This document shows, piece by piece, positions 18,978-31,584 of a stretch of 64,000 nucleotides of DNA. The notes under the pieces were generated by a model. That model had not been told where the DNA came from. It searched no databases and was given only the letters and a program-made list of their open reading frames with translations. This DNA comes from Bordetella genomosp. 10. GTDB lineage: Bacteria; Pseudomonadota; Gammaproteobacteria; Burkholderiales; Burkholderiaceae_B. Every line of letters begins with the position of its first letter. Within the stretch, counting starts at the first letter, position 1. The stretch is from positions 2,542,001 to 2,606,000 of the forward strand of contig NZ_NEVM01000005.1 in assembly GCF_002261225.1 (NCBI RefSeq), read 5' to 3'. A program made the translations under genes and the position numbers.

Positions 18978-19331
18978 CTACTCCCGCGCCTGTCGGTGCG
19001 GGCACATCCGGCAGGCCAGTTCCATCGTCGAACGCACCCCCATCTTGCGCAGGATATTGGCGCGATGGGCCTCCGCCGTGCGCGAGGATATCGAGAGCTC
19101 GATGGAGATGTACTTGTTGGACTTGCCGCTGATCAGGTAAGGCAGGATGTCGCGCTCGCGGCGCGTGAGATCCGCCTGGCGCGGATGGCCCGCCGCGCCG
19201 GGACAGGCGGACGGCCCGGACGGCGCGGCGGCCGGGTCCGGCATGCCGGAGGGACGAGGATAGGCAGGGGAATGAGCGAGGGGATAGGCGACGGGCGGCC
19301 GCGTCGCCGGCACATGCATACGAGACATCAT
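18978..19331 (-). CDS. LuxR-type HTH protein without a sensor domain
   Basis: The 117-residue protein has a Pro/Ala-rich N-terminal half and a C-terminal LuxR/GerE helix-turn-helix (LTRRERDILPYLISGKSNKYISIELSISSRTAEAHRANILRKMGV). No receiver or autoinducer-binding domain is present, so if functional it is a stand-alone DNA-binding protein. The tail CRMCPH contains a Cys pair of unknown meaning. I use the ATG at 19331, which sits 9 bases after GGAGG; an ATG 14 codons upstream has no clear ribosome binding site. Confidence 0.75.
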   Translation of the reverse strand: MMSRMHVPATRPPVAYPLAHSPAYPRPSGMPDPAAAPSGPSACPGAAGHPRQADLTRRERDILPYLISGKSNKYISIELSISSRTAEAHRANILRKMGVRSTMELACRMCPHRQARE

Positions 19332-19420
19332 GCTGTCCTTCCTCCATGTCAGGAATGGAAGGTAGTCTTGCATGCCGCCCCAGGGCGGAGAAGCTGGCAG
19401 AACTGACAGGGTGGACAGCG

Positions 19421-20334
<914 letters not shown>

Positions 20335-21222
20335 TCAGGCCGCCTGCGCCACGCTCGTATAGGCCAGGCGGACGTAGATGGGCGCATAGGGCTCGGCCTG
20401 GGTTATTTCCAGCAGCGACTCGCGCGCCAGTTCCAGCATGGCGATGAAGTGCACGACCACCACCGCCGCCGGCGCGCCTTCGTCCAGGCGCTCCATGAAC
20501 ATGTCGGTGAATTCCATGAAGCGCACGTCGTTCAGGCGCCGCAGGATGTGCGTCATGTGGTCGCGCACGGAGAGCTGCTCGCGCGTGATGTGATGGTGCG
20601 CGTTGAGCTTGGCGCGCTTCATGATGTCGGCCCAGGCCTGGCGCAGGTCCTCGGCGCTGACGTCCGGCATGGCGCGCTCGACGGTCAGGTCGGCCACGGC
20701 CTGGGCGCGCACGAAATCGCGGCCCAGTTGCGGCAGCGCGTCCAGCTTCTGCGCCGCCAGCTTCATCTGTTCGTATTCGAGCAGGCGGCGCACCAGTTCG
20801 GCGCGGGGATCCTCGACTTCCTCGCCGGTGTCGCTCTTCTTCACCGGCAGCAGCATGCGCGACTTGATCTCGATCAGCATCGCCGCCATCAGCAGGTATT
20901 CCGCCGCCAGCTCCAGGTTGTGCAGGCGGATCTGCTCGACGTACGACAGGTACTGCCGGGTGACATCCGCCATGGGGATGTCCAGCACGTTGAAGTTCTG
21001 CTTGCGGATCAGGTACAGCAGCAGGTCCAGCGGCCCCTCGAAGGCTTCCAGGAAGATTTCCAGGGCGTCCGGCGGGATGTAGAGGTCCTGCGGCAGCTTG
21101 AACAGCGGCTCGCCGTACAGGCGCGCGAAGGCCACGCTATCGACGACGTCGGGCGTGCTATCCACCTGGGGTTCCACCAGTGCGGCCAGGTCCGAACCCG
21201 GCACGGAGGAATGCTGCGGCAT
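20335..21222 (-). CDS. scpA: Segregation and condensation protein A
   Basis: ScpA is the kleisin subunit that works with ScpB and SMC in chromosome condensation and segregation. The protein has 295 residues with the ScpA core from about residue 45 (FEGPLDLLLYLIRKQNFNVLDIPM) and a C-terminal winged-helix region. The N-terminal 40 residues are an extension relative to Gram-positive ScpA. It starts 17 bp after the DUF3460 gene. No scpB is visible nearby. Confidence 0.94.
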   Translation of the reverse strand: MPQHSSVPGSDLAALVEPQVDSTPDVVDSVAFARLYGEPLFKLPQDLYIPPDALEIFLEAFEGPLDLLLYLIRKQNFNVLDIPMADVTRQYLSYVEQIRLHNLELAAEYLLMAAMLIEIKSRMLLPVKKSDTGEEVEDPRAELVRRLLEYEQMKLAAQKLDALPQLGRDFVRAQAVADLTVERAMPDVSAEDLRQAWADIMKRAKLNAHHHITREQLSVRDHMTHILRRLNDVRFMEFTDMFMERLDEGAPAAVVVVHFIAMLELARESLLEITQAEPYAPIYVRLAYTSVAQAA

Positions 21223-21239
21223 GGCCGGGACCGGTCGCT

Positions 21240-21428
21240 TCAGTCCGCTGAGTAGACGTAAGGCTTCTGCTGCACGCGGGCGGCGCGGAATCCCTCGAGC
21301 AATTCAGGATCCTGCGGCTTGTCCCAGAGCAGCCCGCGGCCTTCGCGCTGGCGCTTTTCGACATCGGGATGGGCCTGCTTGTATTGCTTCAGGAACTGGG
21401 TGATCTCGGACTCGTAGGTTTTGGCCAT
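21240..21428 (-). CDS. DUF3460-family small protein
   Basis: This 62-residue protein (MAKTYESEITQFLKQYK..., ending in KPYVYSAD) matches the DUF3460 pattern of small hydrophilic betaproteobacterial proteins with a conserved LWDKPQD-like segment. Its function is unknown. It is probably the first gene of the DUF3460-scpA-panC operon; the 171 bp gap to the divergent MFS gene should contain the promoter. Confidence 0.88.
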   Translation of the reverse strand: MAKTYESEITQFLKQYKQAHPDVEKRQREGRGLLWDKPQDPELLEGFRAARVQQKPYVYSAD

Positions 21429-21599
21429 GGCACCAATTTTGGCGGGTTGTATTCCCGCCAGTTTACTTCACGGCGGCGCCGGCACCAGCCGTATGTCTCT
21501 CGTGCGCCTGTCCGGGGCCCGTTAAGCGGTCCGCCAGAGGCCCCGGTTTACAATGGCCAAGCTACCGCCGTCGCCCTCCGCCGCGCTACCCGTCCCCAC

Positions 21600-23064
21600 A
21601 TGTCCGCCTCTTCCTCCACCGTTTCCGCCGCCCCGGTTCAAGATCCCGATGCCCTGCGCGCCGCGCGCATGATCCCCTTCATCGTGGGTTGCGCGCTGTT
21701 CATGCAGATGCTGGACGCCACGGTGGTGGCGACCGCCCTGCCGGCCATGGCCGCCTCCCTGGCGTCCACGCCGGTGCGGCTGAACGTGGCGATCACCTCC
21801 TACCTGCTGGCGGCGGCGGTGTTCGTGCCCATCAGCGGCTGGGCGGCCGACCGTTTCGGCGCCCGGCGCGTGTTCATCGCGGCCATCGTACTGTTCACCC
21901 TCAGTTCGGTGACCTGCGCCATTTCGAGGGACCTGACGCAACTGGTGCTGTCGCGCATCGCCCAGGGGATGGCCGGGGCCATGATGGTGCCGGTGGGCCG
22001 CATCATCCTGCTGCGGCTGGTGCCCAAGGAAGACCTGCTCAAGGCCATGTCCTTCCTGTCCATCCCGGCGCTGCTGGGGCCGGTGATCGGGCCGCCGCTG
22101 GGCGGCTTCCTGGTCACCTACGCATCCTGGCACTGGATCTTCCTGATCAATATCCCGATGGGCGTGTTCGGCATCGCGCTGACCCTGCGCTACATCAAGG
22201 AAGTGCGCGACGCCGACCCGCCCAAGCTGGACTGGCTGGGCTTCTTCCTCAGCGCCATCTGCCTGGCCTCCCTGGTGACCGGCTTCGAGGCGGTGGGCCG
22301 GGACGTCATGGACAGCGGCCAGTTGATCGGCCTGATCGTCGTGGGCCTGGTGTGCGGTTTCTGGTACGTCCGCCATTCGCGCTCGATCGACTATCCCATC
22401 ATCGACCTGTCGCTGATGCGCATCCCCACCTTCGCCATCTCCACCCTGGCCGGCAACCTGTGCCGCTTCACGGTGGGCGCCACGCCCTTCCTGCTGGCCA
22501 TGCTGCTGCAGATCGGCTTCGGGCTGTCGCCGTTCTCGGCCGGGATGATCACCTTCGCCGGCGCCGCCGGCGCCCTGTTGATGAAGTTCGTCGCCACGCC
22601 CATCGTGCGCCGCTACGGCTTTCGCCGCGTGCTCACCGTCAACGCCCTGCTGACCGGCATCTTCATCGTGGCCTGCGCGCTGTTCCGCCCCACCACGCCC
22701 TCCTGGGTGATGATCGTCATCCTGCTGATCGGCGGCTTCTTCCGCTCCCTGCAGTTCACCGGCGTCAACACCCTCACCTACGCCGACATCCCGCCGCGGC
22801 TCATGAGCCGCGCCAGCAGCTTTTCCGCCATGGCGCAGCAATTGGGCATCAGCCTGGGGGTGGGCGTCGCCGCCGTCACCCTGAACGTGAGCATGGCCCT
22901 GCGCGGAGCCGATACACTATCCATCGGAGACACCGTCAGCGGTTTCATCGTGATCGGCATCCTGTGCGCGTCGTCGTATTTCTCTTTCCGCCGCCTGGAT
23001 CCCACCGCCGGCGAAGAGGTGAATGGCCGCAACCGCAAGGCGGCCGGGACGATGAACAACGACA

Positions 23065-23075
<11 letters not shown>
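21600..23075 (+). CDS. MFS drug transporter, DHA2 (EmrB/QacA) type
   Basis: This 491-residue proton-coupled exporter has about 14 hydrophobic segments. It opens with [21 protein letters not shown], the characteristic TM1 of the DHA2 family, and has the motif A-like [13 protein letters not shown] after TM2 and the motif C-like block [21 protein letters not shown]. Specificity cannot be read from sequence. The ATG at 21600 gives a 22-residue cytoplasmic lead before TM1. The last 11 bases overlap glpK. A related transporter lies on the other side of glpK. Confidence 0.92.
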
Positions 23076-24576
<1,501 letters not shown>

Positions 24577-24581
24577 CAACC

Positions 24582-25988
24582 GTGAATCCGCACCGTAATT
24601 TCCGGATCATCGCGATGGTGGTCGCCACCACGCTGTTCATGCAGAACATCGACAGCACCGCCATCGCCACTGCCCTGCCGGACATGGCGCGCGACCTGGG
24701 GGTCAACGCGGTGCACCTGAGCGCCGCCATTACCTCCTACCTGGTGGCCATGACGGTCTTCGTGCCGGTCAGCGGCTGGGTCGCCGACCGCTACGGCGCC
24801 AAGCGGGTATTCATGTCGGCCATCGCGCTGTTCACGGCGTCCTCCTGTGCCTGCGCGCTGTCCGGCGGGCTGGGATGGCTGATCGCGGCGCGCATCCTGC
24901 AAGGCGTCAGCGGCGCCATGATGGTGCCGGTCGGCCGACTGGTGCTGCTGCGCGGCGTCCGCCGCGAGGACCTGCTCTCGGCCACCACCTGGCTGTCCAT
25001 GCCGGCGATGCTGGGCCCGGTGATCGGGCCGCCGCTGGGCGGCTTCCTGACCGACACGTTTTCGTGGCGCGCCATTTTCTGGATCAACCTGCCCATCGGC
25101 CTGGTGGGCATGGTGCTGGTGGCGCGCCTGATTCCCCCCAGCGAAACCGAGCGGCCGCCCGCGCTGGACATCCGCGGCATGACGCTGGTGGGCGCGGCGC
25201 TGAGCATCTTCATGGTCGGCGTGGAAACCGTCGGGCGCGGCATCGTGCCCGACACCTGGTCCTGGCTGGCCATTGCGGCGGGGCTGGCGCTGTTCGGCCT
25301 GACCGTCTGGCATTGCCGCCGCGTCGACCATCCCGCCCTCGACTTCTCCCTGCTGGCCATCCCCACCTACAAGGCCTCGACCGTGGCCGGCAGCCTGTTC
25401 CGCGCCGGCGCCGGCGCCATGCCCTTCCTGGTCCCGATCACGCTGCAACTGGGCTTCGGCCTGTCGGCCTCGCGCAGCGGCTTCATCTCCTTCGCCAGCG
25501 CCATCGGGGCCTTCTGCATGCGGCCGATGACGCAGTTCTTCCTGCGGCATTTCCGCGTGCGCAGCATCCTGCTGGGCGGCACCTTCGCCTTCGCCGCCAT
25601 GCTGGCGGCCTGCGCCACGCTGACGCCGGCCTGGCCCGAGACGGCGATATTCATCCTGCTGGTGTGCGTGGGACTGGCGCGTTCGCTGAACTTCGCGTGC
25701 ATGAACGCCCTGGCCTATGCCGACGTGCCGGGCGAGAAGCTGTCCGCCGCCACGTCCTTCTTCGGCATGGCGCAGAACCTGCCGCGCGCGGCGGGCGTGG
25801 CCATGGCGGCGGGCGTCATGCAGCTATCGATGACCCTGTCCGGCCGCTCGCACGCGGAACATTTCGATTTCGCCTGCGCCTTCCTGGCCATCGCCGCCAT
25901 GGTGCTGGCCTCGGCGCCCATGCTGGCCGAATTGCGGCCCGAGGCGGGCGCGGGGATCTCGCGCGGCCGCAAGCCCAAGGCGGCCTGA
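24582..25988 (+). CDS. MFS transporter, DHA2 type, second copy
   Basis: This 468-residue DHA2-family exporter is clearly related to the one upstream of glpK: TM1 LFMQNIDSTAIATALPDMA, GWVADRYGAKRVF, and [16 protein letters not shown]. The GTG at 24582, five bases after the glpK stop, is taken as the start; an ATG at 24615 would cut into TM1. Similar length and block order to the first copy suggest duplication followed by divergence, with glpK between the copies. Confidence 0.9.
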   Translation: MNPHRNFRIIAMVVATTLFMQNIDSTAIATALPDMARDLGVNAVHLSAAITSYLVAMTVFVPVSGWVADRYGAKRVFMSAIALFTASSCACALSGGLGWLIAARILQGVSGAMMVPVGRLVLLRGVRREDLLSATTWLSMPAMLGPVIGPPLGGFLTDTFSWRAIFWINLPIGLVGMVLVARLIPPSETERPPALDIRGMTLVGAALSIFMVGVETVGRGIVPDTWSWLAIAAGLALFGLTVWHCRRVDHPALDFSLLAIPTYKASTVAGSLFRAGAGAMPFLVPITLQLGFGLSASRSGFISFASAIGAFCMRPMTQFFLRHFRVRSILLGGTFAFAAMLAACATLTPAWPETAIFILLVCVGLARSLNFACMNALAYADVPGEKLSAATSFFGMAQNLPRAAGVAMAAGVMQLSMTLSGRSHAEHFDFACAFLAIAAMVLASAPMLAELRPEAGAGISRGRKPKAA

Positions 25989-25995
25989 GCAGCGC

Positions 25996-26018
25996 GGCCG
26001 CCGCCTCGCGCGGCGGCG
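25996..26018. terminator. GC-rich hairpin between convergent genes
   Basis: The stem GCCGCCGCC / GGCGGCGGC-type inverted repeat with a short CGCG loop lies in the 31 bp space between the second MFS gene and the Bug receptor gene, which converge here. No T-run follows, so it may act as a bidirectional Rho-assisted stop. Confidence 0.4.
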
Positions 26019-26019
26019 T

Positions 26020-27024
26020 TCAGTTGAGCTTGGCGCCCGACAATTTGACGATTTCCTGGTACTTGTTCTTTTCACGGACCACGAAGTCGGCGAATTCCTT
26101 TTCGCTCATGGGCTTGATTTCCGACCCCATGGACTGCAGGTATTGGCGCACGTCGGGTTGCAGCAGGGCCTGGCTATAGGCCTTGTTCAGCTTGTCGACC
26201 ACGGGCGCCGGCGTGCCGCCGGTGGTGAACACGCCGAACCAGGTGCCCAGGTCGAAGTCCTTGACGCCGCTTTCCTGCACCGTGGGCACGTCGGGCAGCA
26301 GGGAGGACCGCGCGGCGGTGGTCACGGCCAGGGCCTTGACCTTGCCGTCCTTGATCAAGGGCGCCGAGGCGGCCAGGTTGTCGAACATGAAATCCGACTG
26401 GCCCGACAGCAGCGCCAGTTGCGCCGGCGCGGCCCCCTGGTAGGGAATGTGCTCGACGTCGATGCCGGCGCGCGCCTTCAGCAGCTCGCCCGCCAGGTGG
26501 CCGGCGCTGCCGTTGCCGCCGGAGCCGTAGTTCAGCTTGCCGGGATTGGCCTTGGCGTAGGCGATCAGGTCGCTCAGCTTCTCGATGTGGTTCTTCCTGG
26601 CGAAGTCCTGGTTCATGACCAGCACGTTGGGAACCGAGGCCACGATGGTGACCGGCGCGAAGTCCTTGATGGGGTCGTAAGGCAGGTTGGAGAACAGCCA
26701 GGGATTGATGGCGTGGGTCGCCACCGCGCCCATGACCAGCGTATAGCCGTCGGGCCGGGCCTTGGCCGCCAGGCCGGCGCCGATATTGCCGCCCGCGCCG
26801 GCGCGGTTCTCGACGATCACCGGCTGGCCCAGCGAGTCGCGCACCTTCTCCGCCAGCAGGCGGGCCATGGTGTCCAGCGGACCGCCGGGCGGGTACGGCA
26901 CGATGAAGCGCAAGGGTTTGTCGGGATAGCCGGCGGCCTGGGCCAGGCCCGGCGCGAGGGCGGCCAGCGCCAGGGCGCCGCCCAAGAGAACACGGCGCAG
27001 GGCGCCCCATGCGGGAATAGCCAT
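26020..27024 (-). CDS. Bug-family (tripartite tricarboxylate) solute receptor
   Basis: This 334-residue periplasmic binding protein has a signal peptide (about residues 1-31, ending AQA) followed by YPDKPLRFIVPYPPGGPLDTMARLL, a canonical Bug start. The segments PVIVENRAGAGGNIGA and PYDPIKDFAPVT are also typical. Such receptors are very numerous in Bordetella and relatives and usually bind carboxylates; the ligand here is unknown. No TctA/TctB membrane genes accompany it, which is common for orphan Bug receptors. The ATG at 27024 follows GAGGAG at proper distance. Confidence 0.93.
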   Translation of the reverse strand: MAIPAWGALRRVLLGGALALAALAPGLAQAAGYPDKPLRFIVPYPPGGPLDTMARLLAEKVRDSLGQPVIVENRAGAGGNIGAGLAAKARPDGYTLVMGAVATHAINPWLFSNLPYDPIKDFAPVTIVASVPNVLVMNQDFARKNHIEKLSDLIAYAKANPGKLNYGSGGNGSAGHLAGELLKARAGIDVEHIPYQGAAPAQLALLSGQSDFMFDNLAASAPLIKDGKVKALAVTTAARSSLLPDVPTVQESGVKDFDLGTWFGVFTTGGTPAPVVDKLNKAYSQALLQPDVRQYLQSMGSEIKPMSEKEFADFVVREKNKYQEIVKLSGAKLN

Positions 27025-27086
27025 GATGAGCTCCTCTCCTCGAAATGCATCTTTTAAGCAGGGGCGTAGCATAACCCGGCCCATGC

Positions 27087-27113
27087 GAGGCATTCGATGC
27101 ATCCGAGGCATCC
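27087..27113. repeat. 9 bp tandem repeat, three units
   Basis: GAGGCATTC, GATGCATCC and GAGGCATCC follow each other without gaps in the 175 bp space between the aapP stop and the Bug receptor start. The tract lies about 60 bases upstream of the receptor's start codon. Confidence 0.6.
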
Positions 27114-27199
27114 GGCGCCCAGGCGCCGGAGAGGCGGCGCTTGCCGGCGAACCGGCATCCCGCCGCGCAGGCGCCGCCGGCGCCCGCGCGGGAGCCGGA

Positions 27200-27940
<741 letters not shown>

Positions 27941-28000
27941 GAGCGTGCTCCCTGGTGGCGGACGGCGCGTCCTCCCGGACGCGCCCCGCGAAATTGGCAA

Positions 28001-29098
28001 TTAACGTTCGTGTCCGCGACGCAGCCGGCGCTCCAGCGCCTGGCTGTACTTGGACATCGAAAAGCAGAAGACGAAATAGATCAGCGAGATGAACAGGTAG
28101 GCCTCGACGCCGAAGCCGCGCCAGGCGGCGTCCGACAGGGCCGCCTTGGCCGCCAGCGTCAGGTCGAAGATACCGATGATCACCACCAGCGAGGTGTCCT
28201 TGAACAAGGCGATGAAAATGCTGACCAGCGGCGGGATGACGATCTTCAGCGCCTGCGGCAGGATGATCTTGCGCATCTGCTGCCAGTAGGTCAGGCCCAG
28301 CGAATCGGCGCCCTCGTACTGCCCCTTGGGTATGGCTTGCAGGCCGCCCCGCACGGTCTCGGCGATGTAGGCCGCGGCGAACAGGATGATGGCGATCTGC
28401 GCGCGCAGCAGCTTGTCGATGGAGAAGCCTTCCGGCAGGAACAGCGGCAGCATCACCGAGGACATGAACAGCAGGCTGATCAGCGGCACGCCGCGGATCA
28501 GCTCGATGTACACGACGCACAAGGCCTTGATCGCCGGCATCTTCGAGCGCCGCCCCAGCGCCAGCAGCACGCCGATGGGAAAGGCGAAGGCGATGCCGAA
28601 GGTGGCGAGGATCAGCGTCAGCGGCAAGCCGCCCCAGCGATCATTCTCGACGTAGGTCAGGCCCAGCACGCCGCCCCACATCAGTATGGCGACCGCCGTC
28701 AGCCCGACCACCCAGACCCACAGCAGCCAGGGCTTCCAGAAGCGCCGCACGCCGCTGCAGACGATCACGCCGATCAGGACGAAGGTGGCGATCAGCGGAC
28801 GCCACTGCTCGTCGTAGGGATAGGTGCCGAACAGGATGAGGCGGTGCTTTTCGCGGATGAAGGCCCAGCAGGCGCCGCCCGACGCGCGGCACTCCTGCGC
28901 CGTCGAGGCCGAGAAATTGGCCTCGACGAACAGCCACTCGATCGCCGCGGGCACGCACATCAGCAGGGCCCAGACGATGAGCACCGTCAGCAGGATGTTC
29001 AGCGGCGAGGAAAACAGGCGGGCATGCACCCAGGCCCAGGGGCCGACGTGGTTGGACGGCGGCGGCAGGGCTTCGGTGGGAGTGTGGGAGCTTGCCAT
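28001..29098 (-). CDS. aapM: Amino-acid ABC transporter permease (AapM type)
   Basis: This 365-residue inner-membrane permease of the general L-amino acid transporter has several TM segments and a BPD-type loop near the C-terminus (EGADSLGLTYWQQMRKIILPQALKIVIPPL) that contacts the ATPase. The long N-terminal part with a periplasmic Cys-containing loop (ECRASGGACWAF) is typical of AapM rather than HisM/GlnP, which are about 220 residues. It starts one base after the aapQ stop. Confidence 0.93.
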   Translation of the reverse strand: MASSHTPTEALPPPSNHVGPWAWVHARLFSSPLNILLTVLIVWALLMCVPAAIEWLFVEANFSASTAQECRASGGACWAFIREKHRLILFGTYPYDEQWRPLIATFVLIGVIVCSGVRRFWKPWLLWVWVVGLTAVAILMWGGVLGLTYVENDRWGGLPLTLILATFGIAFAFPIGVLLALGRRSKMPAIKALCVVYIELIRGVPLISLLFMSSVMLPLFLPEGFSIDKLLRAQIAIILFAAAYIAETVRGGLQAIPKGQYEGADSLGLTYWQQMRKIILPQALKIVIPPLVSIFIALFKDTSLVVIIGIFDLTLAAKAALSDAAWRGFGVEAYLFISLIYFVFCFSMSKYSQALERRLRRGHER

Positions 29099-29099
29099 G

Positions 29100-30290
29100 T
29101 CAACGCTCCACCAGCGCGATGCGCTTGTTGTACCAGTTCATGAAAATCGAGATCGACAGGCTGACCGTCAGGTAGGCGGCCATGATGATGAGGATGCCCT
29201 CGATGGCCTGCCCGGTCTGGTTCAGCGTGGTGTTGACCACCGACACGATGTCCGGATAGCCGATGGCCACCGCCAGCGAACTGTTCTTGGTCAGGTTCAG
29301 GTACTGGCTGGTCATGGGCGGGATGATCACGCGCATGGCCTGCGGCAGCACCACCAGGCGCAGCACCAGGCCGCGGCGCAGCCCCAGCGAGCTGGCGGCT
29401 TCCGTCTGGCCGTGGTTGACCGCCTGGATGCCTGAGCGCACCACCTCCGCGATGAAGGCGCCGGTGTACATGACCAGGCCCGCCAGCAAGGCGGTGAACT
29501 CCGGCGACAGCGTCATGCCGCCCTGGAAATTGAAGCCCTTGAGCACCGGCACGTCCAGCGCGAGCGAAGCGCCGCTGGCCAGCCAGCCCAACACGGGCAA
29601 GACGACGATCAGGGCGATCGCCCAGCGCGTCAGCGGGAAGATGCGGCCGGTCCTTTCCTGCCGCTTGTTGCCCCAGTGCGCCAGGGCGATGATGGCGACG
29701 ATGGCCAGTCCCAGGCCGCCCAGCATCCAATCCACCGCGTCGCCCTGCAGCGTCGGCAGCTTCAGGCCGCGGTTGGAAATGAACACGCCCGGCAGCGGCT
29801 GGTGCGCCTGGCGCGGCCCCGGCATGTTTTCCGTGATGATGGCGTACCAGAAGAACAACTGCAGCAGCAGCGGCACGTTGCGCATCACCTCGACGTAGAT
29901 CGAGGCCAGCTTGGCCACCAGCCAGTTCCTGGACAGGCGCGCGACCCCGACCAGCGTACCCAGTACGGTCGCCAGCACGATGCCGATCACCGCCACCCGC
30001 AGCGTATTGAGCAGCCCGACCAGGATGGCGCGGCCATAGGTGTCGGCGGGCGAATAATTGATGGCGGTTTCGCCGATGGCGAAGCCGGCCTCGCGGCCGA
30101 GAAAGCCGAAGCCGGTGGCGATATTGCGCACCGCCAGGTTATGCAGTGTGTTCGAAACGAGGAACCACACCACCCAGGCGACGGCCGCCAGCGCCAGGAT
30201 CTGGTAGACCACGGCTCGCACGCCCGGATCGTTCCAGGACAATTTGCGCGGCGGCGCCCCGGTGGGCGGGGTTTGGGAAGAAGTCGTCAT
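29100..30290 (-). CDS. aapQ: Amino-acid ABC transporter permease (AapQ type)
   Basis: This 396-residue inner-membrane permease pairs with AapM. Membrane segments start at about residue 28, and the ATPase-contact loop reads TEAASSLGLRRGLVLRLVVLPQAMRVIIPPM. The large insertion between the early TMs distinguishes AapQ from short His/Glu permeases. The ATG at 30290 lies upstream of TM1; further upstream the frame is GC-rich and not protein-like. It follows aapJ by about 115 bp that include a strong hairpin. Confidence 0.93.
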   Translation of the reverse strand: MTTSSQTPPTGAPPRKLSWNDPGVRAVVYQILALAAVAWVVWFLVSNTLHNLAVRNIATGFGFLGREAGFAIGETAINYSPADTYGRAILVGLLNTLRVAVIGIVLATVLGTLVGVARLSRNWLVAKLASIYVEVMRNVPLLLQLFFWYAIITENMPGPRQAHQPLPGVFISNRGLKLPTLQGDAVDWMLGGLGLAIVAIIALAHWGNKRQERTGRIFPLTRWAIALIVVLPVLGWLASGASLALDVPVLKGFNFQGGMTLSPEFTALLAGLVMYTGAFIAEVVRSGIQAVNHGQTEAASSLGLRRGLVLRLVVLPQAMRVIIPPMTSQYLNLTKNSSLAVAIGYPDIVSVVNTTLNQTGQAIEGILIIMAAYLTVSLSISIFMNWYNKRIALVER

Positions 30291-30369
30291 TGCGTATCCG
30301 CATCCAGGGCAGGTTGAAAGCGGCGGACCGGAAGCCGGCCCACCGCGGGCCGCACGGCGCGGCCGGCCC

Positions 30370-30393
30370 GGCGCCCGTCGTGCGACGAGCGCC
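30370..30393 (-). terminator. Intra-operon hairpin between aapJ and aapQ
   Basis: The inverted repeat GGCGCCCGTCG / CGACGAGCGCC has 10 of 11 positions paired and lies 13 bases after the aapJ stop. A hairpin here would protect the receptor mRNA or partly end transcription, giving more periplasmic receptor than permease, as is common in ABC importer operons. The effect is inferred. Confidence 0.5.
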
Positions 30394-30405
30394 GCCGGCA
30401 AACAA

Positions 30406-31422
30406 TCAGCGTACCGGCCAGCCGTACATCAGGCCGCCCTGATGCCATTGGGCGTTCAGGCCGCGCGGCAGCTTCATCGGGCTGGCGCCGCCTAGGTTGC
30501 GCTCGAAGCTTTCGCCGTAGTTGCCGACCTGTTTGATGATGTTATAGGCCCACTTGTCGTCCACGCCCAGGTTCTTGCCCATGCCCGGCGTCACGCCAAG
30601 GATGCGCTGGACGTTGGGATTGCTGCTCTTGAGCATTTCGTCGACGTTCTTCGAGGTGATGCCGTATTCCTCGGCCTCCAGCATGACGTTCAGCGCCCAG
30701 CGCACGACGTTGAACCACTGTTCGTCGCCCTGGCGCACCATCGGGCCCAGCGGCTCCTTGGAGAAGTTCTCGGGCAGGATGACGTACTTGTCGGGATTTT
30801 CCAGCGTGGTGCGGGTCGACGCCAACTGCGACTTGTCGGTGGTGAACGCGTCGCAACGGCCGGCCGAGAAGGCGCGCACGATTTCATCGTACTTGTCGAT
30901 GACCACCGGCTTGAAGTCGATCTTGTTGGCGCGGAACCAGTCCGCCAGATTCAGCTCGGTGGTGGTGCCGGGCTGCACGCAGACCGTGGCGCCGCCCAGC
31001 TTCTTGGCGCTGTCCACGCCCAGGTCCTTGGAAACCATCACGCCCTGGCTGTCGTAATAGTTGACGCCGGTGCCGATCAGGCCCAGCGTGGTGTCGCGGG
31101 TCAGGGTCTGGGTGGTGTTGCGGGTCAGCACGTCGATTTCGCCGGACTGCAGGGCCGTGAAGCGCTGCTGGGTGTTCAGCGGCGTCACCTTGAACTTGGA
31201 GGCGTCATTGAACATGGTGGCGGCGATGGCGCGGCACATATCGACGTCCAGGCCATTCCATTCGCCCTTGCTGTCGGTGGCCGAAAAGCCCGGCACGCCG
31301 GTCGACACGCCGCACTGAACGAAACCTTTCTTCTTGACGTTGTCGAACGTGGTGCCGGCATGCGCGGCGCCCGAGGCTGCGAGAAACACAGCCGCGATTG
31401 CTGCGATCTTGAAGGTTTTCAT
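30406..31422 (-). CDS. aapJ: General L-amino acid ABC transporter receptor (AapJ)
   Basis: AapJ is the periplasmic receptor of the AapJQMP importer. The 338-residue protein has a signal peptide (about 1-22, SGAAHA) and then the family start TTFDNVKKKGFVQCGVSTGVPGFSATDSKGEWNGLDVDMCRAIAATMF. Tandem ATGs occur at 31428 and 31422. The second is preferred because GGAG stands six bases before it, while it would touch the first. It is the first gene of the operon, divergent from ftsE across about 155 bp. Confidence 0.95.
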   Translation of the reverse strand: MKTFKIAAIAAVFLAASGAAHAGTTFDNVKKKGFVQCGVSTGVPGFSATDSKGEWNGLDVDMCRAIAATMFNDASKFKVTPLNTQQRFTALQSGEIDVLTRNTTQTLTRDTTLGLIGTGVNYYDSQGVMVSKDLGVDSAKKLGGATVCVQPGTTTELNLADWFRANKIDFKPVVIDKYDEIVRAFSAGRCDAFTTDKSQLASTRTTLENPDKYVILPENFSKEPLGPMVRQGDEQWFNVVRWALNVMLEAEEYGITSKNVDEMLKSSNPNVQRILGVTPGMGKNLGVDDKWAYNIIKQVGNYGESFERNLGGASPMKLPRGLNAQWHQGGLMYGWPVR

Positions 31423-31584
31423 TGTCATCTCCGTGGAACTTTGGGAATCCGGTGACGGGACACGGGGTGTACCGCCCTCGGAATGCGAGGTCGATGGTAG
31501 CTTTCCATCAAATATAGGGACATGCGGGAAATCCCTGTTCGGCCGGCTCACGCTACTATTGCAGCTACTCGCCTCTATTCCGCC

